From positions 1-23,011 of the forward strand of contig JACJWK010000032.1 of assembly GCA_020637195.1 (NCBI GenBank): 23,011 nt of DNA. Reading direction: 5' to 3'. Source of the DNA: Microthrixaceae bacterium (GTDB taxonomy: Bacteria; Actinomycetota; Acidimicrobiia; Acidimicrobiales; DATDAH01). The notes beneath the pieces are model-generated. The model saw only the letters and a list, made by a program, of their open reading frames with translations. It was not told the origin of the DNA and ran no database searches. The first letter of the stretch is position 1, and each line of letters begins with the position of its first letter. The translations under genes and the position numbers were made by a program. Shown here in pieces: positions 14,687 through 21,247 of the stretch.

Positions 14687-14732
14687 CTCTCAAGGTGGAG
14701 ACACGGGTTCGAATCCCGTTGGGGCTGCCATC
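14687..14732 (+). repeat. Right attachment site (attR) core, 46 bp
   Basis: Perfect copy of 7491-7536: the tRNA-Glu sequence from anticodon loop to CCA plus two bases, without the tRNA 5' half. Marks the right boundary of the integrated element. Confidence 0.88.
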
Positions 14733-14740
14733 GTGAAGTC

Positions 14741-14764
14741 CGGTCGGCGCGGCGGCGCCGGCCG
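14741..14764 (+). terminator. Hairpin after tRNA-Glu tail, copy 1
   Basis: A 10-bp stem (14741-14750 with 14755-14764, one T-G pair) and GGCG loop followed by TTTC. It probably terminated the tRNA-Glu transcript before the island inserted. Confidence 0.55.
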
Positions 14765-14868
14765 TTTCGCGTCGGGGTCGGTGCGGCGGCTGGCGCCGCC
14801 GGGACACCACGCCTGCTCGATGGTGGAGACGCGGGTTCGAATCCCGTTGGGGCTGCCATCGTGAAGTC

Positions 14869-14892
14869 CGGTCGGCGCGGCAGCGCCGGCCG
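14869..14892 (+). terminator. Hairpin after tRNA-Glu tail, copy 2
   Basis: Same 10-bp stem as at 14741, with loop GGCA and a following TTTC, 128 bp downstream as part of the tandem repeat. Confidence 0.5.
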
Positions 14893-14970
14893 TTTCGCGT
14901 CGGGGTCGGTGCGGCGGCTGGCGCCGCCGGGACACCACGCCTGCTCGATGGTGGAGACACGGCCCGCCTC

Positions 14971-15306
14971 TCAGCCCACGAGCACGAGCACCAGGCCGGC
15001 GCCGAGCGATGCGGCGTTCGCCACGGCCGTCACCGCCAGCGCCCAGCGCACGTCGACTCCGGCCAGCACCCGGACGGCCGCGGCCTCCAGCAGCCACACC
15101 ACGAGCTCGGCGACGACCACGGCCGCTAGCGTCGGCGCACCGGCCCACCGGCCGACGGGCTGGAGCCCGAACCAGAGCAGGGGGTGCGACACGACGTTGA
15201 CGAGCACACCGATGGCCACCGCCCGTGCCGCCGTGACCGGCGCCCGCCGCGGCAGCAGCACGGCGTACAGCGGCACCTCCACCGCCAGCGTGCCGGCGAG
15301 GGCCAC
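14971..15306 (-). CDS. Small polytopic membrane protein, 111 aa
   Basis: About four hydrophobic segments: VALAGTLAVEVPLYAVLL, AVAIGVLVNVVSHPLLWFGL, TLAAVVVAELVVWLLEAAAV and ALAVTAVANAASLGAGLVLV. The NVVSHPLLWF and AELVVWLLEA motifs match a widespread group of small uncharacterised membrane proteins. The GTG at 15306 is chosen as start; an ATG at 15348 in the same frame would overlap the divergent gene. The two divergent membrane genes leave no room for a normal promoter region, so one start may be placed wrongly. Its stop lies 8 bp from the end of the tandem repeat. Confidence 0.7.
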   Translation of the reverse strand: MALAGTLAVEVPLYAVLLPRRAPVTAARAVAIGVLVNVVSHPLLWFGLQPVGRWAGAPTLAAVVVAELVVWLLEAAAVRVLAGVDVRWALAVTAVANAASLGAGLVLVLVG

Positions 15307-15346
15307 GGGGTACGAGAGCTCAGCGATCGCCGGCCTCGGGCTGGCC

Positions 15347-16279
15347 ATGGTCGGTGCGCTCGCGCTCGGCGTGGCCGTCCCCCTCGACGTGGTCGTCTTC
15401 GGCCTGCTGGCCATCGGCATGGTGCACGTCGTGTTCGAGGTGCGGTTCGTCTCCGGGCGCTACCGAAGCCTGCTGCACGGGCGCTTCCTCATCGGGGTCA
15501 ACCTGGTGCTGCTCGGCATCGTGGTGAGTCGACTGCTGCTGCCCGGCATGCTCCCGAGGCGCGTCGAGATCGTAGTGATGCTCGGGCTGCTGGCGGCCAC
15601 GGTCGCGCTGGCCCGCCGGCCGGCGGCGTGGGTCGCGGGTGGTGCCGCCCTCCTCGCGGTGGGTGCCTTCGCCCTGGCCCGACCCGACACCTGGTTCGTC
15701 CTCCAGGCCAACCTCCACAACCTGCTCCCCGCGGTCTTCGTGTGGGAGTGGTCCGCGGCGATGGCCGACGGCCGGGCCCGCCGCTCGTTGCGCGCCGTCA
15801 CCATGACCTGGGCCGTCCTCGTCCCGGGGCTCGTGCTGTCGGGGGCGCTCGATCCGCTGTTGGCCACGGGCAGTGGCGCCGCCTCCGCCACGGCGGGCAC
15901 CACGGTGCTGCCCTCGATCCTGCTCGACGCGACCGGCGTCCCGGCGGCGCGCCTGCTCACCGTCTTCGCCTTCGCGCAGGTCATGCACTACGCGGTCTGG
16001 TGCTGGTTCTTCCCTCGGCACGCCCCCGAGGCGACGGCGTCCTTCGAGACCACGCCGCTGGGAGCACGGCTGCGGGGGTGGCGTCTGCCTGCGCTCGCCG
16101 GCGCGCTCACGGCGCTCGTGGCCCTCGTCGCGTGGCACGACTACGCCGAGGGCCGCACCCTGTACGCCTCGCTCGCCACCTACCACGCGTACCTGGAGTT
16201 CCCGGTGCTGATCGCCCTGGCGATGGCGTGGGCAACGGGCACGGCCCGCGCGCCGGCGAGTGATTGGATGGGAGCATGA
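15347..16279 (+). CDS. Polytopic membrane protein, 310 aa
   Basis: About eight to nine hydrophobic segments from MVGALALGVAVPLDVVVFGL to VLIALAMAWATGTA. Histidine- and aromatic-rich positions lie in or near helices: GMVHVVFEVRFVSGRY, LQANLHNLLPAVFVWEW, FAQVMHYAVWCWFFPRH and YASLATYHAYLEFPV. Conserved-looking His residues within helices suggest a metal, haem or redox role, but no family is recognised. The start is uncertain: ATG 15347 avoids overlap with the divergent gene, while GTG 15290 would add 19 residues. Its TGA overlaps the ATG of the next small gene (ATGA). Confidence 0.75.
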   Translation: MVGALALGVAVPLDVVVFGLLAIGMVHVVFEVRFVSGRYRSLLHGRFLIGVNLVLLGIVVSRLLLPGMLPRRVEIVVMLGLLAATVALARRPAAWVAGGAALLAVGAFALARPDTWFVLQANLHNLLPAVFVWEWSAAMADGRARRSLRAVTMTWAVLVPGLVLSGALDPLLATGSGAASATAGTTVLPSILLDATGVPAARLLTVFAFAQVMHYAVWCWFFPRHAPEATASFETTPLGARLRGWRLPALAGALTALVALVAWHDYAEGRTLYASLATYHAYLEFPVLIALAMAWATGTARAPASDWMGA

Positions 16280-16437
16280 GCCTGCTGGCGCGAGTCGTGG
16301 TCCTCGCCGACATCCCCGACCCATCGGACACCGGGAGCGGGCCGTCCCCGGTGCTCGCCGTGGTCGGGGTGGCGCTGCTCGTGGCTGCGGTCGTGGGCGT
16401 CGTCCTGCTGCTCCGGCGGTCCCGCCGCCGCCCGTAG
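16276..16437 (+). CDS. 53-aa single-pass membrane protein
   Basis: Starts with ATG overlapping the TGA of the 310-aa membrane protein. The sequence has a short N-terminal part (MSLLARVVVLADIPDPSDTG), a Ser/Gly/Pro turn, one membrane helix (VLAVVGVALLVAAVVGVVLL, residues 26-45) and a basic RRSRRRP tail, which predicts an N-out, C-in orientation. The 4-bp overlap implies coupled synthesis, so it may be a small subunit or stabiliser of the larger protein. Confidence 0.65.
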   Translation: MSLLARVVVLADIPDPSDTGSGPSPVLAVVGVALLVAAVVGVVLLLRRSRRRP

Positions 16438-16472
16438 GCGCCGCCCGTGCCGCAACTGCCGCTGGCGCCGGG

Positions 16473-16829
16473 TCAGGCGGTGGCCTTCTGCACGATGGTC
16501 GTCACCCGTTCCTCGGTGGGGCCGTCGAGCTCGGTGAGGAACCACGCCGACGGGCGCAGGTGGTCGGGCGCGTCGGGCTCGAGCGCGTGGTTCGCCTTCT
16601 CGGTCAGCCCGAACGTCACGTAGTCGTCGCCGTCCACCCGGAAGAAGCAGAGCACCGGCGCCTTCTTGGCCCGGGCGTAGCCCGGCATCCCGTACCAGAG
16701 TCGGGGCTCGAGGTCGGGCGCCGCCGCGCGGATCACCTCGTGGAGCCGGGCGGCGACGTCGCCGAAGGCGGGGAGCGCGGCGATCTTGTCGCGGACGGCG
16801 ATCTCGCCGTCGGACGGGGCGTCGGGCAT
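16473..16829 (-). CDS. DUF1801-family protein, 118 aa
   Basis: Small soluble protein of the YdhG/DUF1801 type: AVRDKIAALPAFGDVAARLHEVIRAA helices, then the hallmark LWYGMPGYARAKKAPVLCFF and a following strand YVTFGLTEKANHALE. Function in this family is unclear; a SufE- or iron-chaperone-like fold has been reported for relatives. The start ATG 16829 is chosen because GAGGAG lies 8 nt upstream; a GTG-type extension of 17 residues adds only low-complexity sequence. It converges on the 53-aa gene across a 35-bp gap with GGCGCC repeats at both sides. Confidence 0.85.
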   Translation of the reverse strand: MPDAPSDGEIAVRDKIAALPAFGDVAARLHEVIRAAAPDLEPRLWYGMPGYARAKKAPVLCFFRVDGDDYVTFGLTEKANHALEPDAPDHLRPSAWFLTELDGPTEERVTTIVQKATA

Positions 16830-16943
16830 GTCGGTCTCCTCGGGCCGGGCGGGTGTCCCATGGCGGGGACCCGAGGGCACCGTAGGCGCTGGGCCGCCAA
16901 CACATGAAAGCTCCTTCGTCTATCCCTGGGCGGGCCGGGCCGG

Positions 16944-16949
16944 TAGCGT
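16944..16949 (+). promoter_or_regulatory. Candidate -10 box (TAGCGT)
   Basis: TAGCGT of the same type found elsewhere in the window lies 59 nt before the GTG at 17009. Unlike the others it would give a leader carrying the GGGAGAG ribosome site. Confidence 0.3.
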
Positions 16950-17008
16950 GCTCCGCTTCGGCGGGAGGGCGGCCCTTCACGGTTCGGCGCACCGGGAGAG
17001 TGGCGACA

Positions 17009-17350
17009 GTGCGGGCTGTCCAGGTCCTTCGTTTCAGCGGTCCCTGCGGCGGAGTGGGCGAGGTGGTGCACCTCGCCCGCCGCCTCGCGCTCGAGGTCGA
17101 CGAGTTGGATCGCGGCGAGACGGGTGAGCGCTGGCTCGAGTTGGCGCTCGAGCGCGGGTCGGGCGCCGGCGAGGTCGACGAGGAGGTGGTGTGGTCGATC
17201 GCGCGTGCGGTCGAGGGTCTCGGCGTGGGGTTCCGGCTCCGCGAGCACGTGACGCAGATGCGCCCCACCCGGCCACCATCACCGCCGGCCGACGACCCGC
17301 CGGCCGACGACCCGCCGGCCGACGACCCGCCGGCCGACGACCGCGCCTAG
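17009..17350 (+). CDS. Hypothetical 113-aa protein with PPADD repeats
   Basis: GTG start 8 nt after GGGAGAG. Residues 1-80 are mixed helix and strand (VQVLRFSGPCGGVGEVVHLARRLALEVDEL, VVWSIARAVEGLGVGFRL). The C-terminus holds four copies of PPADD encoded by a 15-bp tandem DNA repeat (about 17282-17342), a likely site of length variation. No family is recognised. Its TAG stop begins a TAGGAT box and lies only 9 nt before the NHL gene, so both could be co-expressed or the second separately started. Confidence 0.6.
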   Translation: MRAVQVLRFSGPCGGVGEVVHLARRLALEVDELDRGETGERWLELALERGSGAGEVDEEVVWSIARAVEGLGVGFRLREHVTQMRPTRPPSPPADDPPADDPPADDPPADDRA

Positions 17351-17353
17351 GAT
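17348..17353 (+). promoter_or_regulatory. Candidate -10 box (TAGGAT) overlapping a stop codon
   Basis: TAGGAT starts with the stop of the 113-aa gene and ends 6 nt before the ATG at 17360. Same arrangement as at 1574. No -35 recognised. Confidence 0.35.
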
Positions 17354-17359
17354 CCGGCG

Positions 17360-19543
17360 ATGCGTCGAACCGGTGGGCGGGGGCGGACGGTCGGTGCCGT
17401 CGCCGCGATGGTCGCTCTGGTCGCGGGCGCCGTGCTGCTCGGCGCGGTGCCCGCCGCGGCGGGCAGCCCACCGCCCTACCTCGGCGAGGTGTCGACCGAC
17501 GTCACGATGCCGGGGGTGGTGCGCAGCTCGAACGGGGTCGCCGTCGCTCCCGACGGGACGGTGTACGTCGCCGACAGCGGGAACCACCGGGTGCAGCGCT
17601 TCGCCGCCGACGGCTCCGTGCTCACCGCGTGGGGTGGGTTCGGCACGGGCAACGGGAAGTTCGACGACCCCCTGGGCGTGGCGGTCGACGCGGCGGGCGA
17701 CGTGTACGTCACCGACCGGGGCAACAACCGGGTCCAGAAGTTCTCGGCCACCGGCGCCTTCCTGGCCAAGTGGGGCTCGGCCGGCTCGGGCAACGGCCAG
17801 TTCGACGCTCCGCACGGCATCGCGGTCGACGCCGACGGCGTGGTCTACGTGACCGACCCGGGCAACTTCCGGGTGCAGCGGTTCACCTCGGCCGGCGCCT
17901 TCCTCGGATCGTGGGCCCAGACGAACGCGGCCTGGGGCATCGCCGCCGCGCCGGACGGCAGCGTCTACGTCACCGTCCTCCAGGTCGGTGGCTCCCCGCT
18001 GGTCCAGAAGCGCTCGGCCACGGGCACCTTCCTCGCCGGCTGGACCGTCAACGGCACGTTCAACTCCACCCTGCGCCTGATGATCGCGGTCGGCGCCACC
18101 GGTGACGTCTACGTCACCCACCCCGTCTCCCGGGTGGTGCGGTACACCTCCACCGGGGACTTCGTGGCGTCGCTGGGCACGCCCTTCGACCCACCGAGCG
18201 GCGTCGGGGTGACCGCCGGGGGCACGGCGGTCGTGGCCGACGAGGGCGGGTTCGTGCGGGAGTACGAGATGACCGGCACCGTCGTGCGCCAGTTCGGCTC
18301 CGCCGGGTTCGGGCAGACCCCCGGGGGGAGCCGCCCCGTCGCCGTCGACTTCGACGCCGCCGGCAACCGCTTCGTCGCCGACTTCGGCCTGCACCGCATC
18401 TTGAAGTTCGACGCCGCCGGGACGCTCGTGGCCGAGTGGGGCACCCTCGGCACCGGCAACGGGCAGTTCAACCTCCCGGTCGGCGTGGCCGTCGACGCCG
18501 CGGGCAACGTGTACGTGGCCGACACCAACAACCACCGCATCCAGAAGTTCGACAACGCCGGCAACTTCCTCCTGAAGTGGGGAACGGCGGGGTCGGCCCC
18601 GGGCCAGCTCCTCGTGCCGGGCGGCGTCGACGTGGACGCGCTGGGCAACGTCTACGTCGCCGACAGCGCCAACGCCCGCGTCCAGAAGTTCAACGGCAAC
18701 GGCGGCTTCCTCCTCCAGTGGGGCTCCAACGGCGCGGGCCAGGGCCAGTTCACCTTCCCGACCGACGTCGCGGTCGACCCCGCCGGCAACGTCTACGTCG
18801 CGGATCGCGACGCCGGCCGGGTGCAGCGCTTCACCAGCGGTGGCGGGTTCCTCTCCGCCTGGAACGCGGCGGGGGAGGACCTCGCCGTCAACTCGACCGG
18901 CGACGTGTTCGTCGCCGACGGCGACCAGCCGAGGATCCGCCGCTTCACGTCGGCCGGCGTGCTGGTCACGCAGTGGGGCTCGGCCGGCACCGCGCCCGGG
19001 CAGTTCCAGGACTTCAGCCCCATCGGGGTGACGGTCGGCCCGCAGGACCACGTGTTCGTGGCCGACTACGGCAACGCCCGCATCCAGGAGTTCGGGGCCG
19101 AGGGCGTGGCGCTCCGTCCCGACGCCATCATCCGCAAGGGCGCCACCGGGACCAACAAGGGCAACGACATCTACAACACCACGGGCGCCCAGCAGGCCTC
19201 GTCGGCGACCGTCACCCGGGGATCGGCGATCATCTACTTCGTCACCCTCCAGAACGACAGCACCGTCCCCGACCGGTTGCGCGTCAAGGTCAACCGTCCC
19301 GGTCCGTACTTCCAGGTGAAGGTCAAGATCGGCACGCAGGACATCACCCTGGCGGCCACCGGCCTCACCAGTCCCTTCTTCCTCACCGACGTGGTGGCGC
19401 CGGGCGACCAGGTGGTGGTGAAGGTGAAGGTCAAGGTCCTGTCGGGGCCGCCGCCCAACACGTTCACCGGCAAGCTCACCGTGCGCTCGGACGCGGACCC
19501 GACCGTCCGTGACGTGGTCAAGTACACGACCCGGCGCCGCTGA
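17360..19543 (+). CDS. Secreted NHL-repeat protein with C-terminal beta domain
   Basis: A 727-aa protein with a signal peptide (MRRTGGRGRTV, hydrophobic core, VPAAAG) at residues 1-35. I count twelve NHL units of the form GVAVDAAGNVYVADxxNxRVQKF, three of them (fourth to sixth) degenerate, which fits two six-bladed propellers over about residues 50-585. The last 135 residues begin RPDAIIRKGATGTNKGNDIYNTTG and continue as beta strands (SAIIYFVTLQNDS, VKVKIGTQDI, DQVVVKVKVKVLSG). This domain recurs at the ends of actinobacterial extracellular proteins in my recollection, without a known role. There is no sortase motif or membrane anchor, so it should be secreted or held by the C-terminal domain. 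NHL propellers usually bind proteins, sugars or RNA. Confidence 0.88.
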   Translation: MRRTGGRGRTVGAVAAMVALVAGAVLLGAVPAAAGSPPPYLGEVSTDVTMPGVVRSSNGVAVAPDGTVYVADSGNHRVQRFAADGSVLTAWGGFGTGNGKFDDPLGVAVDAAGDVYVTDRGNNRVQKFSATGAFLAKWGSAGSGNGQFDAPHGIAVDADGVVYVTDPGNFRVQRFTSAGAFLGSWAQTNAAWGIAAAPDGSVYVTVLQVGGSPLVQKRSATGTFLAGWTVNGTFNSTLRLMIAVGATGDVYVTHPVSRVVRYTSTGDFVASLGTPFDPPSGVGVTAGGTAVVADEGGFVREYEMTGTVVRQFGSAGFGQTPGGSRPVAVDFDAAGNRFVADFGLHRILKFDAAGTLVAEWGTLGTGNGQFNLPVGVAVDAAGNVYVADTNNHRIQKFDNAGNFLLKWGTAGSAPGQLLVPGGVDVDALGNVYVADSANARVQKFNGNGGFLLQWGSNGAGQGQFTFPTDVAVDPAGNVYVADRDAGRVQRFTSGGGFLSAWNAAGEDLAVNSTGDVFVADGDQPRIRRFTSAGVLVTQWGSAGTAPGQFQDFSPIGVTVGPQDHVFVADYGNARIQEFGAEGVALRPDAIIRKGATGTNKGNDIYNTTGAQQASSATVTRGSAIIYFVTLQNDSTVPDRLRVKVNRPGPYFQVKVKIGTQDITLAATGLTSPFFLTDVVAPGDQVVVKVKVKVLSGPPPNTFTGKLTVRSDADPTVRDVVKYTTRRR

Positions 19544-19578
19544 GCCGCCGTGCGCGGCCGCGGGAACGGCGCGCTCGC

Positions 19579-19607
19579 CTGACGGAAACCGGGTTCTCCG
19601 CTAGCGT
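19579..19607 (+). promoter_or_regulatory. Promoter of the DUF35-thiolase operon
   Basis: CTGACG (19579-19584) and TAGCGT (19602-19607) are separated by 17 bp and lie 7 nt before the ATG at 19615. This is the most complete of the leaderless-type promoters in the window. Confidence 0.5.
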
Positions 19608-19614
19608 CCGGGCC

Positions 19615-20073
19615 ATGGCGAGCGTGCCCTTCGCCCCGGACGTCTTCACCTGGCCCGCCGACGAGCCCCAGCTCGTCGGCGGGCGCTGCGGTGAGTGCGG
19701 CTCGGTCACCTTCCCCCAGCCCCCCTCGTGCGCCCGTTGCGGGTCCACGGCGGTCGAGCGCCACCTGCTGCCGCGTCGGGGGACGCTGTGGACCTTCACC
19801 ACCCAGGAGTTCCTGCCCAAGGAGCCGTACGCGAGCGGCGAGACCCCCGAGACGTTCCGTCCCTACGGGGTGGGCCTCGTCCAGCTCGGCGACGAGGTCC
19901 GGGTGGAGGGCCGGCTCACCACCGCCGACGTCGCCCGCCTCGAGTTCGGCATGGAGATGGAGGTCGTGGTGGTGCCCTTCCGCATCGACGCCGACGGCAC
20001 CGAGGTCGTCACCTACGCGTTCGCCCCGGTCGATGCGGGGGTCGAGGGCGCGGACCAGGCAGGGGAGCGATGA
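19615..20073 (+). CDS. DUF35 zinc-ribbon/OB-fold protein, thiolase partner
   Basis: A 152-aa protein with a rubredoxin-like zinc ribbon (C25, C28, C39, C42 in GGRCGECG and PSCARCGS) followed by an OB fold (GTLWTFTTQEF, VGLVQLGDEVRVEGRLT, MEVVVVPF). Such proteins form complexes with thiolase-like enzymes, for example the ChsH2 DUF35 domain with Ltp2 in steroid side-chain breakdown. It is translated with the following thiolase through an ATGA overlap, as expected for fixed partners. A leaderless-type promoter lies upstream. Confidence 0.92.
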   Translation: MASVPFAPDVFTWPADEPQLVGGRCGECGSVTFPQPPSCARCGSTAVERHLLPRRGTLWTFTTQEFLPKEPYASGETPETFRPYGVGLVQLGDEVRVEGRLTTADVARLEFGMEMEVVVVPFRIDADGTEVVTYAFAPVDAGVEGADQAGER

Positions 20074-21212
20074 GCGTCGCGATCATCGGGGTGGGCCTCC
20101 ACCCGTTCGGGCGCTTCGGCGACACGTCGGCCATCGACATGGGGGCCGTTGCGATCCGGGCCGCCCTCGCCGACGCCGGCATCACCTGGCCCGACGTGCA
20201 GTTCGCGTTCGGGGGCAGCTTCGAGGTCGACAACCCCGACGCGGTCACGAGCCGGCTCGGCCTCACCGGCATCCCGTTCATGGACGTGTACAACGGCTGT
20301 GCCACCGCGGCCTCGGCCCTCCAGCTCACCGCCGACGCCATCCGCTCGGGGCAGTTCGACCTGGGGGTCGCGGTCGGGATGGACAAGCACGCCGCCGGTG
20401 CCTTCACGTCCGACCCCGTCGACTACGCGGCGCCGCCGTGGTACGGCGAGATGGGCTACTTCCTGACCACGAAGTTCTTCGCCATGAAGATCAACCGCTA
20501 CATGCACGACCACGGGATCTCGGCCGAGACCCTGGCCCGAGTGGCGGCGAAGAACTACCGCAACGGCGCCCTCAACCCGAACGCCTTCCGCCGCACGCCG
20601 GTGTCGGTCGAGGACATCCTCGCGTCGCGGATGCTCAACCACCCGCTCACCCACTACATGTTCTGCGCGCCCGACGAGGGCGCCGCCGCCGTGGTCCTGT
20701 GCCGGGCCGATCAGGCCCACCGGTACACGTCGACGCCGGTCTACCTGCGCGCCACCACCCTGCGCACGCGCCGCTACGGCGCGTTCGAGGTGCACGCGTC
20801 GTGGGCCGCGGTCGACCAGGACGACGCCCCGACGGTCTACGCCTCGCGGGCGGCGTACGAGCAGGCCGGCATCGGGCCCGAGGACGTCGACGTCGTCCAG
20901 CTCCAGGACACCGACGCCGGCGCCGAGGTGATCCACCTGGCCGAGAACGGGTTCTGCGCGGACGGCGACCAGGAGCGACTCGTGGCCGACGGCGCCACCG
21001 AGATCGACGGCCCGCTGCCGGTCAACACCGACGGCGGGCTGATCGCCAACGGCGAGCCCATCGGCGCTTCGGGCCTGCGTCAGGTGCACGAGCTCGTGCT
21101 CCAGCTGCGGGGGCAGGCCGGCGACCGTCAGGTGCCCGGCTCGCCCAAGGTGGGCTACGCGCAGCTGTACGGCGCACCGGGCACGGCCGGCGTGTCGATC
21201 CTGACGACCTGA
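20070..21212 (+). CDS. Thiolase-superfamily protein, Ltp/SCP2-like probable aldolase subunit
   Basis: A 380-aa thiolase-fold protein. The nucleophile-position Cys is C77 in VYNGCATAAS. The second half has PVNTDGG, then GEPIGASGLRQVHEL and VGYAQLYGAPGTAG. True thiolases have GHP and a C-x-G motif; here the His is replaced by Glu (GEP), and the NEAF-type segment reads QLQDTDAGAE. These changes are those of the lipid-transfer-protein branch, whose characterised member Ltp2 works with a DUF35 protein as a retro-aldolase on steroid side-chain CoA esters. The upstream overlapping DUF35 gene supports the same type of complex. The substrate here is unknown. No other steroid genes are in the window. 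Confidence 0.9.
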   Translation: MSVAIIGVGLHPFGRFGDTSAIDMGAVAIRAALADAGITWPDVQFAFGGSFEVDNPDAVTSRLGLTGIPFMDVYNGCATAASALQLTADAIRSGQFDLGVAVGMDKHAAGAFTSDPVDYAAPPWYGEMGYFLTTKFFAMKINRYMHDHGISAETLARVAAKNYRNGALNPNAFRRTPVSVEDILASRMLNHPLTHYMFCAPDEGAAAVVLCRADQAHRYTSTPVYLRATTLRTRRYGAFEVHASWAAVDQDDAPTVYASRAAYEQAGIGPEDVDVVQLQDTDAGAEVIHLAENGFCADGDQERLVADGATEIDGPLPVNTDGGLIANGEPIGASGLRQVHELVLQLRGQAGDRQVPGSPKVGYAQLYGAPGTAGVSILTT

Positions 21213-21247
21213 GCCCTCGCCGCGCCGTTCCCCGGCGGTCAGGGCTC
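21211..21247. terminator. Bidirectional terminator between thiolase and pilin genes
   Basis: GAGCCCT (21211-21217) pairs with AGGGCTC (21241-21247), and an inner CGCCG/CGGCG stem extends it. It overlaps the ends of both converging genes. Symmetry suggests it serves both strands. Confidence 0.55.

Larger units (their letters stand above)
7491..14732. mobile_element. Integrative genomic island in tRNA-Glu
   Basis: A 7.2-kb segment bounded by a perfect 46-bp direct repeat of the tRNA-Glu 3' part. It contains a tyrosine integrase, an IS110-type transposase and about seven small cargo genes, several with less extreme GC bias than the flanks by eye. Similar short motifs lie just inside both ends. 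No replication, conjugation or phage structural genes are visible, so the element is either minimal, degenerate or dependent on helpers. Its excision would restore one tRNA-Glu tail next to the terminator-like hairpin at 14741. Confidence 0.85.
14694..14962 (+). repeat. 128-bp tandem duplication with tRNA-Glu tails
   Basis: Two full units start at 14694 and 14822, and a 13-bp third start lies at 14950, each with GGTGGAGAC(A/G)CGG. Few mismatches are seen between units. Each unit holds a tRNA-Glu T-arm and acceptor tail, a GC hairpin, and a GGACACCAC segment resembling the tRNA-Glu D/anticodon region but with an enlarged anticodon loop. No acceptor 5' strand is present, so these are tRNA remnants. 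The 14733-14970 interval has no gene. Confidence 0.88.

Noticed and set aside
14799..14857. Possible functional tRNA formed by the repeat unit (GGACACCAC to the tRNA-Glu tail).
   Set aside because: The anticodon arm is too long and no 5' acceptor strand complementary to TGGGGCT exists at the right distance.
14694..14962. CRISPR-like array because of regularly spaced repeats.
   Set aside because: Only two and a fraction units of 128 bp, with no short repeat/unique spacer pattern; both parts of the unit are repeated.
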